From NCBI GenBank assembly GCA_023436485.1, contig JAEZIU010000066.1:1-29238 (forward strand): a DNA stretch of 29,238 nt, read 5' to 3'. Positions 1-8,628 of the stretch are shown piece after piece. Below the pieces are notes generated by a model that was not told the DNA's origin, searched no databases, and saw nothing but the letters and a program-made list of their open reading frames with translations. The number at the start of each line of letters is the position of its first letter. The first letter of the stretch is position 1. The DNA is from Bacillota bacterium. Its GTDB lineage: Bacteria > Bacillota > Clostridia > Acetivibrionales > DSM-1351. Position numbers and translations under genes: made by a program.

Positions 1-674
1 GCATTATCAACATACATATGGCTTAAGGCAACCTCCGGGTATTCCTTTGCCATCTCCTCAACTACCTGTCTCCAGAGTCTTGAGCTTTCAAGTACATTGG
101 CTTTATCAACGGACATAAGCTTTTTGCCCCTCTTCATCGCCGTTTCAAAGCCTACTTTTGCTATTCTTTTTATTTCAGATACATTATACATTTCGGTGTC
201 AAATGCAGCCTCTCCGCCTTCTGTATCAAGTCTGCCTCTCTTGCCGAAGTATATGCCTCCTGTTAATTCACGGATAACCATTATGTCAATACCGTTACTA
301 ATTATTTCTGATTTCAGAGGTGATGCATCCTTTAAAGCCCCGTATATAACAGCCGGCCTCAGGTTGGCATATAACCCGAGAGCAGCCCTTATCCCCAGCA
401 ATCCGGCTTCAGGCCGCTTGTTTCCGGGCAAAGTATCCCATTTAGGACCTCCAACTGCCCCAAGGAGAACTGCATCACTATTCTTGCATTTATCCACCGT
501 ATCCTGAGGCAGAGGCTCTCCGTGCCTGTCTATAGCTATACCGCCCAAATCAGCTTCTGTAAATAAAAAGCTGTGGCCATATTTTTCACCTATCAGTTCT
601 AAAACCTTTAAGGCTTCCGCTATTATATCCGGGCCTATACCGTCACCGGGAAGCACTGTAATTTTATAATTCAT
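1..674 (-). CDS. leuB: 3-isopropylmalate dehydrogenase (partial, C-terminus beyond the window)
   Basis: LeuB oxidises and decarboxylates 3-isopropylmalate with NAD in leucine biosynthesis, in the cytoplasm. The minus strand reads without a stop from an ATG at 674 to the window edge, giving about 224 of the usual 350-360 residues. The protein opens MNYKITVLPGDGIGPDII, the family's N-terminal signature. Further on it carries RELTGGIYFGKRGR and MSVDKANVLESSRLWR, regions that hold substrate-binding and catalytic residues (including the Tyr of GGIYFG and the Lys of VDKAN). A GGAG ribosome site lies 8-9 bases upstream. The gene follows leuD by 27 bases, so it is the third gene of a leuCDB unit. Identification is firm; only the C-terminal third is unseen. 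Confidence 0.95.
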   Translation of the reverse strand, partial: MNYKITVLPGDGIGPDIIAEALKVLELIGEKYGHSFLFTEADLGGIAIDRHGEPLPQDTVDKCKNSDAVLLGAVGGPKWDTLPGNKRPEAGLLGIRAALGLYANLRPAVIYGALKDASPLKSEIISNGIDIMVIRELTGGIYFGKRGRLDTEGGEAAFDTEMYNVSEIKRIAKVGFETAMKRGKKLMSVDKANVLESSRLWRQVVEEMAKEYPEVALSHMYVDN

Positions 675-701
675 ATTTTCATCTCCATTCCAGCAGTACT
701 A

Positions 702-1190
702 CTAAAGCGAGTTTTTAATATACTGTATCAGCCCGTCGGAAGAAATAATCTCCTGCATAAATTCAGGAAATGGCTGACCCTGATAGCTCTTGCCTGTTGT
801 CAGGTTTTTAATCAGCCCTTTGTCAAAGTCTATTTCTACCTGTTCACCATCCTTGATATCTTTTGCGGCTTCGGGGCACTCTAAAATCGGAAGGCCGATA
901 TTGATTGAGTTTCTATAGAATATCCTTGCAAAGGTTTCTGCAATGACGCAGGATATCCCTGATGCTTTGATAGAAATAGGTGCATGTTCCCTTGATGAAC
1001 CGCAACCAAAATTCCTTCCTGCCACCATTACATCTCCTTTTTGGACTCTCTGAGTAAATGTATCATCCAGATCCTCCATACAATGGCTGGCAAGCTCAGC
1101 AGGATCTGATGTATTCAAATACCTTGCAGGTATTATAACGTCTGTATCAACATTGTTTCCGTACTTTATAACCTTACCCTTAACATTCAT
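702..1190 (-). CDS. leuD: 3-isopropylmalate dehydratase small subunit
   Basis: LeuD pairs with LeuC to isomerise 2-isopropylmalate to 3-isopropylmalate. The 162-residue protein is the short form that partners the roughly 420-residue LeuC class. It shows NVDTDVIIPARYL near the N-terminus and the swivel-domain signature GRNFGCGSSREHAP around residues 58-71. An AAGGAG site precedes the ATG at 1190. It lies 79 bases after leuC and 27 bases before leuB, so co-transcription is very likely. Nothing unusual was seen. Confidence 0.96.
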   Translation of the reverse strand: MNVKGKVIKYGNNVDTDVIIPARYLNTSDPAELASHCMEDLDDTFTQRVQKGDVMVAGRNFGCGSSREHAPISIKASGISCVIAETFARIFYRNSINIGLPILECPEAAKDIKDGEQVEIDFDKGLIKNLTTGKSYQGQPFPEFMQEIISSDGLIQYIKNSL

Positions 1191-1269
1191 ATCTATCTCC
1201 TTTTCCGACAGCGGACAATGATACCCATCAAATATCCGTGCCTGTTTTTGTTTATATCAATCTCTCTTT

Positions 1270-2529
1270 TTAAATTTCATCAGGACCGGCTATCCTGCCC
1301 GCTATGGCCGAAGCTGCAGCTACTGCCGGACTTGCAAGATAAACCTCGCTTTCGGGATGCCCCATACGCCCTACAAAGTTTCTGTTTGTAGTTGCAACTG
1401 CTCTCTCTCCCTTTGCAAGTATACCCATATGACCTCCCAGACATGGCCCACAGGTAGGTGTACTGACAGCTGCTCCTGCATCAATAAATATGTCAAACAG
1501 GCCTTCATTCATCGCCTGTTTCCATATCTTCTGAGTAGCAGGAATTATAATACACCTTACATTGTCGCTGACCTTTCTTCCTTTTAAAACTTCTGCTGCT
1601 ATTCGCATATCTTCTATACGTCCATTTGTACATGAGCCGATTACGACCTGGTCGATTTTAATATCGCCCACATTGTCAATGGTACGTGCATTTTCAGGAA
1701 GATGAGGAAACGCGACTGTTGGCTTTATTTCAGCAAGGTCTATTTCATAAACTTCCGAATATTCTGCATCCTCGTCGGCTTTGTACACGGTATATGTTCT
1801 GATGGAATGTTCCTTCACATATTCAACGGTTTTTTCGTCTACCTCAAATATTCCATTTTTTGCACCTGCCTCAATAGCCATGTTTGCCATAGAGAATCTG
1901 TCGTCCATTGAAAGAGCGTTTACTCCGTCACCTGTAAACTCCATTGATTTGTAAAGTGCTCCGTCAACACCTATCATTCCTATGATATGGAGAATAACAT
2001 CCTTTCCTCCAACCCACTTCTGTGGTTTACCCTTAAGTACGAACTTGATAGCTTCGGGAACCTTGAACCAAGCCTCTCCTGTTGCCATCCCCGCCGCCAT
2101 ATCAGTACTGCCTATTCCAGTTGAGAATGCTCCAAGTGCGCCGTAGGTACATGTGTGAGAATCAGCCCCTATAACCACATCCCCCGGTACCACTAGGCCT
2201 TTTTCTGGCAGAAGTGCATGTTCAACCCCCATTTGGCCTACTTCAAAGAAGTTTACAATTTCCATTCTTTTTGAAAACTCCCTACAAACCTTTACTTGTT
2301 CTGCGGACTTTATATCCTTATTGGGTGTAAAATGGTCGGGTACTATGGCTATTTTATTCTTATCGAATACTTTATCCAGACCGATTTTATCAAACTCCTT
2401 GATAGCTACGGGAGATGTTATATCATTCCCCAGAACCATATCAAGTTTAGCCTTTATTAATTGCCCGGGTACTACTTTGTCTATTCCCGCATGGTTTGCA
2501 AGAATCTTCTGTGTCATTGTCATTCCCAT
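1270..2529 (-). CDS. leuC: 3-isopropylmalate dehydratase large subunit
   Basis: This is the catalytic, [4Fe-4S]-bearing subunit of isopropylmalate isomerase in leucine biosynthesis. It has 419 residues counted from the chosen start and belongs to the shorter LeuC class. The cluster ligands are visible as Cys300 in GSCTNGR and Cys360/Cys363 in PTCGPCLGG, and the substrate-binding GADSHTCTYG is at 121-130. The frame is open to 2550, but the ATG at 2529 has an AAAGGGGG ribosome site 8 bases upstream, which the upstream ATG would leave inside the coding region, so 2529 is preferred. It is the first gene of leuCDB. No T-box or long leader fits in the roughly 60 bases between the start and the upstream hairpin. 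Confidence 0.96.
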   Translation of the reverse strand: MGMTMTQKILANHAGIDKVVPGQLIKAKLDMVLGNDITSPVAIKEFDKIGLDKVFDKNKIAIVPDHFTPNKDIKSAEQVKVCREFSKRMEIVNFFEVGQMGVEHALLPEKGLVVPGDVVIGADSHTCTYGALGAFSTGIGSTDMAAGMATGEAWFKVPEAIKFVLKGKPQKWVGGKDVILHIIGMIGVDGALYKSMEFTGDGVNALSMDDRFSMANMAIEAGAKNGIFEVDEKTVEYVKEHSIRTYTVYKADEDAEYSEVYEIDLAEIKPTVAFPHLPENARTIDNVGDIKIDQVVIGSCTNGRIEDMRIAAEVLKGRKVSDNVRCIIIPATQKIWKQAMNEGLFDIFIDAGAAVSTPTCGPCLGGHMGILAKGERAVATTNRNFVGRMGHPESEVYLASPAVAAASAIAGRIAGPDEI

Positions 2530-2588
2530 TTTTAAATCCCCCTTTGTCACATGAATATATAAATTTAAATGTTTTTACGTAAAATAAA

Positions 2589-2650
2589 AAGAACTCTTTT
2601 CAAGCTTTTAGTATTAAAGCAATTATATAATAAGCTTAAAAAGTGTTCTT
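2589..2650 (-). terminator. AT-rich intrinsic terminator after the AraC-family gene
   Basis: The arms 2589-2607 and 2632-2650 are 19 bases each and match as an inverted repeat at 17 positions, with a 24-base loop. On the minus strand the stem is followed by a T-rich run (TTCTTTTTATTTTA), as expected for termination of the AraC-family transcript. It lies only about 60 bases before leuC, so a role as an attenuator or operator for the leu genes cannot be excluded. No convincing SigA promoter for leuC was found in this gap. Confidence 0.55.
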
Positions 2651-2672
2651 CCTGTTATTTACCGTTATTTTG

Positions 2673-3575
2673 TTAATTATGAATGTTTTTTGCCGAGTTG
2701 CGATACTGCATTGGAGTCATGTTGGTTTGTTTTTTGAACATATCATTGAATCTCTGCTGATTAGAAAAGCCTACACTAAGTGCTATTTCTCCAACCTTCT
2801 GGTCTGTCTCACGAAGAAGTTCACAAGCCCGTTTGATTCTTATGTTTAAGAGATACTGCATGGGACTTAGTCCTGTGTTTTCTTTGAAGGCCCTTGTAAA
2901 GTAGCTTGGGCTGAGAAAAACATATTTTGCAATATCCGTTATTGATATCTCCCGTTCAAAATTATTGTGAACAAACTGTATTGCAGACTGCATAAGTTCT
3001 TTTATCTTTGGGCTTTTGTTCTTTATACTGTTTTCCCATTCTGCCTTCAACGCCCTTGATATAAGTACAAACAACTCCATCAGCATAAGATAATTCAACA
3101 GATCGCTGCCTAACTGGTCATTTGTCTGCTCCTTGAGAATCCTGTTTAAAAGAACAATTATATCATTCTTTTGGCTTACTTTTAGCTTAATAAAAGCACC
3201 TGATTCCCTGCCGCTTACGAAGTTTATAAAATCCCCCAGTGATACTTCTGAAAGAGTGTGTTCTGTCTGATCCATAAATTTGAAATACAGAACAATGAAG
3301 TCACACCCGCCCTCGGAATTTACATTGAGCTTATGGCTCTGGTTCGGCTTAATTATTACAATATCATTTGAACCTACAGAGACATTCTGTTCTCCAATCT
3401 CAAAAACACCGCTTCCTGATTTTATATATACCATTTCAAAGGTTTCATGTATACTTAGTCCCTTTGACCATTCAGCATCATGGTATCGCTCAATGGCTTT
3501 CACACTGGTAACCGGAATAAAGCTTGCCGACCCCAGCACACCTTCCCACGCTTTGGGAAGCGTCGTTGTTTCCAT
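2673..3575 (-). CDS. AraC-family transcriptional regulator
   Basis: This is a cytoplasmic DNA-binding regulator of 300 residues with the usual two-part build. The N-terminal half is a cupin-type sensor (roughly residues 45-95, with SGSGVFEIGEQ and IIKPNQSHKLN). The C-terminal 100 residues hold two helix-turn-helix motifs, the first around ITDIAKYVFLSPSYFTRAF and the second around VGEIALSVGFSNQQRF, ending in the family signature MTPMQYR. This layout is typical of regulators of sugar or glycoside use, but the effector and targets cannot be read from the sequence. An AGGGGG ribosome site lies 9 bases before the ATG. It sits 54 bases downstream of the helicase gene and may be partly read through from there. 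Confidence 0.92.
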   Translation of the reverse strand: METTTLPKAWEGVLGSASFIPVTSVKAIERYHDAEWSKGLSIHETFEMVYIKSGSGVFEIGEQNVSVGSNDIVIIKPNQSHKLNVNSEGGCDFIVLYFKFMDQTEHTLSEVSLGDFINFVSGRESGAFIKLKVSQKNDIIVLLNRILKEQTNDQLGSDLLNYLMLMELFVLISRALKAEWENSIKNKSPKIKELMQSAIQFVHNNFEREISITDIAKYVFLSPSYFTRAFKENTGLSPMQYLLNIRIKRACELLRETDQKVGEIALSVGFSNQQRFNDMFKKQTNMTPMQYRNSAKNIHN

Positions 3576-3629
3576 ATTACCTAACCCCCTTCAACCCTAG
3601 ATAGTCCGCACCATTTAGGACAAGGCTTT

Positions 3630-4943
3630 CTACTTTTTCGGTCTACGGAATACTTTAGTTCCATTTCCCGGCTTTTTCTTATCTCCAAACGTCTTTTTCC
3701 TATCAACGGTTAGGCTTTGCTTAAAATTACCGGTTTTACTTTTTCCGGCACCTGCCGGACTTCCGGATTTAGCCCTTTCCGGTGTACTCTTGCTTCTTTC
3801 CTTTTTATATTCAACAATTTGTCCATTATACATGGATTTTGGAATTATCTTGATTTTGAGTTCCTTTTCAAACTTCCTCATAAACTCTATTTCTTTTTCA
3901 GTCACAATGGATATTGCCACGCCCGGCTTACCGTTTCTACCTGTCCGGCCCGCTCTATGAAGGTAATCCATTGACCTCTCAGGAATATTAACATTAAATA
4001 TATGCGTTACATCTTCTATATCAAGACCCCTTGCCGCAATATCAGAGGCAATGAGAAGTTGAAGCTTTCCATTTTTGAAATCGTCCATGGTTTTCTTCCT
4101 GTCAGATTTCATATGTGAACCATGAATACCCCCGGCTTTCAGCTTATGATATGTGAGCTTCTCTTCTGAAACAAAAATATCCTCGCTGTTGGCAAAGAAT
4201 GCAATTGCCTTTTTAGGATTTATCATTCGTACAAGCTTTCTTAGAACATCTATTTTTTCTCTTTCTTCCGCAACAAAATACAGGTGTTCAATAGCTTCAG
4301 GAACACCCATGTCTGATTTACTCTCTATAATAAGGGGCTCCTTCATTAACGGCATGGCACGCTCAACTGTCTTTTTAGAGATAGTTGCAGAACACATTAC
4401 TATCTGCCGCTCCTTGAGAGTTGCCTTAATAACAGCCTTTATGTTCTCTATATTGTAATCATCAAGCAGACGGTCTGCTTCATCTATAATAATTGTTTTA
4501 ATGGTATGAGCGGAAATTTTCCTCTTCTGAATCAATTCCAGTATTCTTCCGGCAGTACCTACTATTATATGGGGTTTAAGCTTTAGTTTGTCTATCTGCC
4601 TCATTATATTCACATCGCCGATAATAGGTGTAGAAGTTGCTTTCATTTCGGAATTTTGAGAAAGCATTTCTATCTGTCTTTCAACTTGTATTGCCAGTTC
4701 GTGGGTTGGTACCAGTATAAGTGCCTGCATTTCTTTTTTGTCAACTGACAGTTTCATGAAAAGGGGCAGAAGATACGCAAGTGTTTTTCCCGTTCCCGTA
4801 GAAGAATGGAGAATAACATCTCTGTTTTTCAAGGCTTCCGGTATAGCTTTTTGCTGTATATCAGTGGGTACTGTTATACTTTCCTTTTTTAATGCCTCCA
4901 CAAGGGACTTGTCTAACTCCATGCTTTCAAATAACTGCTCCAT
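3630..4943 (-). CDS. DEAD-box ATP-dependent RNA helicase
   Basis: This helicase unwinds or remodels RNA duplexes with ATP, acting in ribosome assembly, RNA decay or cold adaptation. All core motifs are present in 437 residues: the Q motif (TDIQQKAIP), motif I SSTGTGKT (48-54), PTHELA, GTAGR, motif II IIDEADRLL (DEAD at 154-157), CSATIS, and in the second domain ASDIAARGLD and HRAGRTGRNG. The last 60 or so residues are a basic, low-complexity tail rich in Lys, Ser and Gly, typical of RNA-binding extensions. The start at 4943 is chosen because AAAGGAG lies 6 bases upstream; the ATG at 4967 has no such site. It follows the ABC-F gene by 25 bases. The exact family member (CshA, DbpA or other) is not assigned. 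Confidence 0.95.
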   Translation of the reverse strand: MEQLFESMELDKSLVEALKKESITVPTDIQQKAIPEALKNRDVILHSSTGTGKTLAYLLPLFMKLSVDKKEMQALILVPTHELAIQVERQIEMLSQNSEMKATSTPIIGDVNIMRQIDKLKLKPHIIVGTAGRILELIQKRKISAHTIKTIIIDEADRLLDDYNIENIKAVIKATLKERQIVMCSATISKKTVERAMPLMKEPLIIESKSDMGVPEAIEHLYFVAEEREKIDVLRKLVRMINPKKAIAFFANSEDIFVSEEKLTYHKLKAGGIHGSHMKSDRKKTMDDFKNGKLQLLIASDIAARGLDIEDVTHIFNVNIPERSMDYLHRAGRTGRNGKPGVAISIVTEKEIEFMRKFEKELKIKIIPKSMYNGQIVEYKKERSKSTPERAKSGSPAGAGKSKTGNFKQSLTVDRKKTFGDKKKPGNGTKVFRRPKK

Positions 4944-4968
4944 GCCGTTCTCCTTTACATACTGCATT

Positions 4969-6900
4969 TTATTTTTTCTTATTGTTTTCGATCTTTTCAG
5001 CCAGCTCGTTAAGATAAGTCCACCGTTCCATTTTCAAGTCCAGCTCAATTTCAAGCTTCTGCTGTTTTTCCAGAAGTTCCTGAAGCTTTGTAAAATCTGT
5101 GGCGGATTGGTCAATATCCTTTTTTACCTTTTCTATGTCGTCCTCAAGAGCTGCTATTACATCGTCTATTTCATCAAATTCCTTTTGTTCCTTAAAAGTA
5201 AATTTAAGCGGCTTTTCCTTGTTCTTTTGCCATTCTGTCTTATTTTGTGAACTGTCGTTCTTTTTATCCGTATCAGCTTCATTTTGTGTTTCATTTTGCT
5301 TTTCCCTTACGGATATATACTCTCTGTAATCCGAGTAGTTTCCTGCATACTTAGTGATCTGTCCATCCCCTTCAAATGAAAATATCCTGTTTGCGGTTCT
5401 GTCCAGAAAGTACCTGTCGTGGGATACAGTTATGACCGCCCCCGGGAATTCATCCAAGTAAGCTTCCAGAATGGTAAGAGTCTGAATATCCAGATCATTT
5501 GTAGGCTCATCTAACAACAATATGTTGGGAGCACCCATAAGTATGCTTAAAAGATAAAGTCTTCTTTTTTCGCCTCCTGAAAGCTTTGAAATAGGCGTCC
5601 ACTGAACACTGGGAGCAAACAGAAACCTTTCCAGCATCTGCGATGCACTGAGGCTTCCGTTACCGGTTTCTATATGCTCTGCTACCGATCTGATGTAATC
5701 AATAACCCTGAGGGTTTGATCCATATCCGTGTTTTCCTGGGTAAAGAATCCTGTTTTTACTGTTTCACCGATTTCAACTTTACCTGAATCGGGTTGAATC
5801 AGCCCGGAAAGTATTTTCAAAAGTGTTGATTTTCCTGCTCCATTAGGCCCTATGATTCCTATTCTGTCATCTCTTAAAAGTACATAGCTGAAATCATCAA
5901 TTAATGTTTTATTTCCGTAGGATTTTTTTATATGTTCAACTTCAATTATCTTTCTTCCAAGTCTCGCAGACCCCACCTGAATTTCAATATTTTCATCCTG
6001 TTTGGGTGCATCTGTCTCTTTTAGCTTTTCAAATCTTTCTATTCTTGCTTTTTGTTTGGTAGAACGTGCCTGCGCACCCCTCCTGATCCATTCAAGTTCA
6101 TTTCTAAAAAGGTTCTGCCTCTTTCTTTCAGAAGCCTGTTCCAGTTCTTCACGTTCAGCTTTCATCTCAAGAAACCTGCTGTAATTGGCCTGATAGCTGT
6201 AAAGCTTTCCGTTGTCCAGTTCTATTATCCTGTTTGCAACCCTGTCCAGGAAGTACCTGTCATGTGTAACCATTAAAAGCGCACCTTTTCTGGTATTCAG
6301 ATACTTTTCAAGCCAGTCAACGGTTTCATTGTCAATATGGTTGGTAGGCTCGTCCAATATAAGCAACTCAGTTGGATTAATTAATGCACCTGCCATTGCA
6401 ATTCTCTTCCTCTGTCCTCCCGACAAAGTTGCCACGTCCGCGTCAAAGCTGTCAATTCCCAGTCTTGTAAGTATGGTTTTGGCTTCGCTTTCCAATGTCC
6501 AGGCGTTCATAGTATCCATTTGATGCATCAAATCCAGAAGTCTTTTTTCAAGTTTTTGATCTGTAGGATTCTGACTGCTTTTTAAAAGTATATCCTCGTA
6601 TTCCCTGAGCAGCACCATAACAGGGGAATGTCCGTTAAAAACCTGCTGTAGTACGGTTGTCCCCGGCTCGAAAGCAGGACTTTGTTCAAGGTAGCCTACA
6701 CGTGTTTTATTAGATTTTAATATTCTCCCTGTGTCTACAGTCTCAATACCTGCAATTACCTTCAAAAGAGTGCTTTTGCCTGTTCCGTTGACACCTATAA
6801 GCCCTATTTTGTCACCCTCGCCTATACCCAACGATAGATCATTAAATAATACTTTTTCACTATAGCTTTTTGAAATACCTTCAGCGGATAATATATTCAA
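4969..6900 (-). CDS. ABC-F family ATPase (Uup/YdiF-like)
   Basis: This is a soluble protein of two fused ATPase domains with no membrane segments, a family that acts on ribosomes. In domain 1, Walker A is GVNGTGKST (36-44), the signature is LSGGQRKR and Walker B is LLILDEPTNHID (179-190). Domain 2 has GPNGAGKST (351-359), LSGGEKRRL and LLLDEPTNDLD. The linker between them (about 240-300) is charged and helical, as in the ABC-F interdomain linker. The C-terminal region (about 550-643) is Lys/Glu-rich and predicted coiled coil, as in Uup/YdiF. Translation appears to start at a TTG at 6900 with GGAG about 11 bases upstream. Its features do not separate a housekeeping factor from an antibiotic-resistance ABC-F. 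Confidence 0.94.
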   Translation of the reverse strand: MNILSAEGISKSYSEKVLFNDLSLGIGEGDKIGLIGVNGTGKSTLLKVIAGIETVDTGRILKSNKTRVGYLEQSPAFEPGTTVLQQVFNGHSPVMVLLREYEDILLKSSQNPTDQKLEKRLLDLMHQMDTMNAWTLESEAKTILTRLGIDSFDADVATLSGGQRKRIAMAGALINPTELLILDEPTNHIDNETVDWLEKYLNTRKGALLMVTHDRYFLDRVANRIIELDNGKLYSYQANYSRFLEMKAEREELEQASERKRQNLFRNELEWIRRGAQARSTKQKARIERFEKLKETDAPKQDENIEIQVGSARLGRKIIEVEHIKKSYGNKTLIDDFSYVLLRDDRIGIIGPNGAGKSTLLKILSGLIQPDSGKVEIGETVKTGFFTQENTDMDQTLRVIDYIRSVAEHIETGNGSLSASQMLERFLFAPSVQWTPISKLSGGEKRRLYLLSILMGAPNILLLDEPTNDLDIQTLTILEAYLDEFPGAVITVSHDRYFLDRTANRIFSFEGDGQITKYAGNYSDYREYISVREKQNETQNEADTDKKNDSSQNKTEWQKNKEKPLKFTFKEQKEFDEIDDVIAALEDDIEKVKKDIDQSATDFTKLQELLEKQQKLEIELDLKMERWTYLNELAEKIENNKKK

Positions 6901-6940
6901 CTGCCCGATTCTCCTTCGTTACTTGTTTATCTTATGTGTT

Positions 6941-6949
6941 ATTATACCA
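6941..6949 (-). promoter_or_regulatory. Extended -10 promoter for the ABC-F/helicase unit
   Basis: On the minus strand the sequence reads TGGTATAAT, a perfect extended -10 element, about 40 bases before the TTG start of the ABC-F gene. No good -35 hexamer is found 17 bases upstream, which is acceptable for extended -10 promoters. Confidence 0.5.
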
Positions 6950-6994
6950 TTTAGGCAGTATAATTGTTGCAATTTATTTGTACCCCTTTATTAA

Positions 6995-7864
6995 TCATTT
7001 ATAACGCTTTGCATATCCGCATTTTTTACAAAGCTCCTCTACCGCCTTCCTTCCTGAGAAGCCCTCGTAAATTCGTCTGGCTCTTTCGGAGTGTAGAATA
7101 TCACTAAGGGACTCTTTGAAAATATTGCCCAAGGGAATATTTCCTTCGCTGTCAAGGCAGCATGGTACAACTGTCCCGTCCACAAGAATTCCGAATTGAT
7201 CCCTCATACCGTAACAGAACACTTTTTCGTCCATAACATCTCTGCTTATGTCCGGCCATTCAAATATTTCAGCCCTGCTTATAAATAACCTGTCCTGTAG
7301 TTTTACATTTGCCTGGTTTTTAACAGCAAGCCATAAATTAAAATCAGGCTGAAAGGACTCTTCCAACTTTTTTATAATCTCGTCGTTCAAGTCGTTAGTG
7401 CCTTTTAATTGGCCATTGTCCATATTCCAAAGCCTTAGCTCGCAGATGATACCCTTCTCAACAGCCTTTTTTATAAAACTGACAACATTATTTATATAGT
7501 CGGCTAATAAACCATATCCTTCATTGGCCTCAAAACTGTGAAGAGATATGCTTACCTTCCTTAATGCAGGTGCATCCAGTAACACTTCTCCATACTTGTA
7601 CAACAAGGTTCCATTTGTCGTGATGTTGACTTTAATTGAGGTGCCATAACATATTTTTAGAAAATTTTCCAGATTAGGGTTCAATAATGGTTCTCCCATA
7701 ATATGTAAATATACATAATCACAAAATGGTTTCACTTCACGGATTATGTGCGTAAACCCATTTATATCCGTAAATCCCGGCGTTCTTTTAGTGTCTGGAC
7801 AAAAGCTGCATTTCAGGTTGCATACATTAGTTATCTCTATATATACCTTTTTAAATTTTTTCAT
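6995..7864 (-). CDS. Radical SAM protein with SPASM-like C-terminal Cys cluster
   Basis: The 289-residue protein has the radical SAM CX3CX2C motif at Cys15, Cys19 and Cys22 (NVCNLKCSFC), which binds the [4Fe-4S] cluster that cleaves S-adenosylmethionine. The MGEPLLNP segment follows near residue 55. The C-terminal quarter has more cysteines (FCYGM, VPCCLD and CKKCGY), the pattern of a SPASM domain carrying auxiliary clusters. Such enzymes modify peptides, proteins or small molecules; no precursor peptide or partner was seen beside it, so the substrate is unknown. A GGAG site lies 6 bases before the ATG. It is a single gene, divergent from the peroxidase gene. Confidence 0.88.
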   Translation of the reverse strand: MKKFKKVYIEITNVCNLKCSFCPDTKRTPGFTDINGFTHIIREVKPFCDYVYLHIMGEPLLNPNLENFLKICYGTSIKVNITTNGTLLYKYGEVLLDAPALRKVSISLHSFEANEGYGLLADYINNVVSFIKKAVEKGIICELRLWNMDNGQLKGTNDLNDEIIKKLEESFQPDFNLWLAVKNQANVKLQDRLFISRAEIFEWPDISRDVMDEKVFCYGMRDQFGILVDGTVVPCCLDSEGNIPLGNIFKESLSDILHSERARRIYEGFSGRKAVEELCKKCGYAKRYK

Positions 7865-7911
7865 TGGTTTCTCCGCATTGATTGTTATTGCTATTTTACA
7901 CTAAAAAGCAT

Positions 7912-7940
7912 GTTATATGTATATGGTAAACAGTAAACAA
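7912..7940 (-). promoter_or_regulatory. Probable SigA promoter for the radical SAM gene
   Basis: The minus strand shows TTGTTT (7940-7935), a 17-base spacer and TATAAC (7917-7912), about 48 bases before the start codon. The -10 matches 5 of 6 and the -35 is weak. It lies back to back with the stronger peroxidase promoter. Confidence 0.4.
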
Positions 7941-7957
7941 CAATAATAAATTTAAGA

Positions 7958-7986
7958 TTGACATTATAGATTTAACCTTATATAAT
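7958..7986 (+). promoter_or_regulatory. Consensus SigA promoter for the peroxidase gene
   Basis: TTGACA at 7958-7963 and TATAAT at 7981-7986 are separated by exactly 17 bases, a perfect match to the vegetative consensus, 45 bases before the start codon. Such a strong promoter is normally useful only if a repressor holds it down, which fits the inverted repeat just downstream. Confidence 0.9.
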
Positions 7987-7988
7987 CT

Positions 7989-8002
7989 AATTGTACACAA
8001 TT
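7989..8002 (+). promoter_or_regulatory. Putative OhrR operator at the peroxidase promoter
   Basis: AATTGTACACAATT is a perfect inverted repeat (6-base arms, 2-base centre) placed 2 bases after the -10, across the expected transcription start. The half sites resemble the TACAATT/AATTGTA arms known from Bacillus OhrR operators, and an OhrR-type gene lies immediately downstream of the peroxidase gene. Binding by that protein is inferred, not shown. Confidence 0.6.
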
Positions 8003-8031
8003 TAATTTGATCCAATAGGAGGGTATATATA

Positions 8032-8571
8032 ATGAATACTATTTATGACTTTAAGGTAAAAGATTCTCAAAAAAATGAGATTTCAATGGATTCCTATAGA
8101 GGTAAGGTTCTTCTTATTGTTAATACCGCAACAGGATGCGGATTTACACCCCAATATGAAGCATTGGAAAATTTGTATAAGAAATACAAGGACAAGGGCT
8201 TTGAAATTCTTGATTTCCCCTGCAACCAGTTCTTAAACCAGGCTCCCGGAACTGATGAAGAAATAGTTGAGTTCTGTCAGCTGAATTATGGTGTTTCTTT
8301 CAAAACCTTTTCGAAGATAGATGTTAACGGAAGTAATGCAGACCCTTTATATACTTATTTGAAAAAGGCAACACCTGCTGATAAGGAAAACGATGAGACT
8401 TCTTCCTTTATGAAAGTTCTAAAGGATTTAGGTCAGAGTATTGTAGGTTCAAACATTAAATGGAATTTCACAAAGTTTTTAGTTGACCGTAACGGTAATG
8501 TTGTGAGCAGATATTCTCCAACCTATAAGCCTGAGAATATGGAAGCAAAAATACAGGAATTGCTTGGGTAA
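8032..8571 (+). CDS. gpx: Glutathione peroxidase family (thiol peroxidase) enzyme
   Basis: This enzyme reduces hydrogen peroxide or organic and lipid hydroperoxides with a thiol donor in the cytoplasm. Bacterial Cys-type members usually use thioredoxin rather than glutathione. The 179-residue protein shows the family order: NTATGCGFTPQYE with the peroxidatic Cys36 (codon TGC, so not selenocysteine), FPCNQF at 62-67, the catalytic Gln70 in NQAPG, and IKWNFTKFLVD with Trp144 and Asn145. Together these form the Cys-Gln-Trp-Asn catalytic set. An AGGAGG site lies 9 bases before the ATG. The consensus promoter, the palindrome at the start site and the following ohrR gene suggest peroxide-inducible expression. 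Confidence 0.94.
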   Translation: MNTIYDFKVKDSQKNEISMDSYRGKVLLIVNTATGCGFTPQYEALENLYKKYKDKGFEILDFPCNQFLNQAPGTDEEIVEFCQLNYGVSFKTFSKIDVNGSNADPLYTYLKKATPADKENDETSSFMKVLKDLGQSIVGSNIKWNFTKFLVDRNGNVVSRYSPTYKPENMEAKIQELLG

Positions 8572-8628
8572 TAGTTCTTCTTAGATATTGCTGATTTTTC
8601 ATCAATACTTGAGTACGGCTAACGGCTT

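Noticed and set aside
97..507. Open frame of 136 codons on the plus strand
   Set aside because: It is antisense to leuB, whose protein is clearly recognisable on the minus strand; the plus-strand product has no family likeness and no ribosome site.
2530..2672. T-box or other leucine leader upstream of leuC
   Set aside because: The gap is about 140 bases, no T-box sequence or Leu-rich leader peptide was seen, and the only structure is the AT-rich inverted repeat.
4738..5250. Open frame of 170 codons on the plus strand
   Set aside because: It lies opposite the DEAD-box and ABC-F genes; its Phe/Leu/Cys-rich product is what the complement of Lys/Glu-rich coiled-coil code gives.
8032..8571. Selenocysteine version of glutathione peroxidase
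   Set aside because: The catalytic codon is TGC, and the reading frame has no internal TGA.
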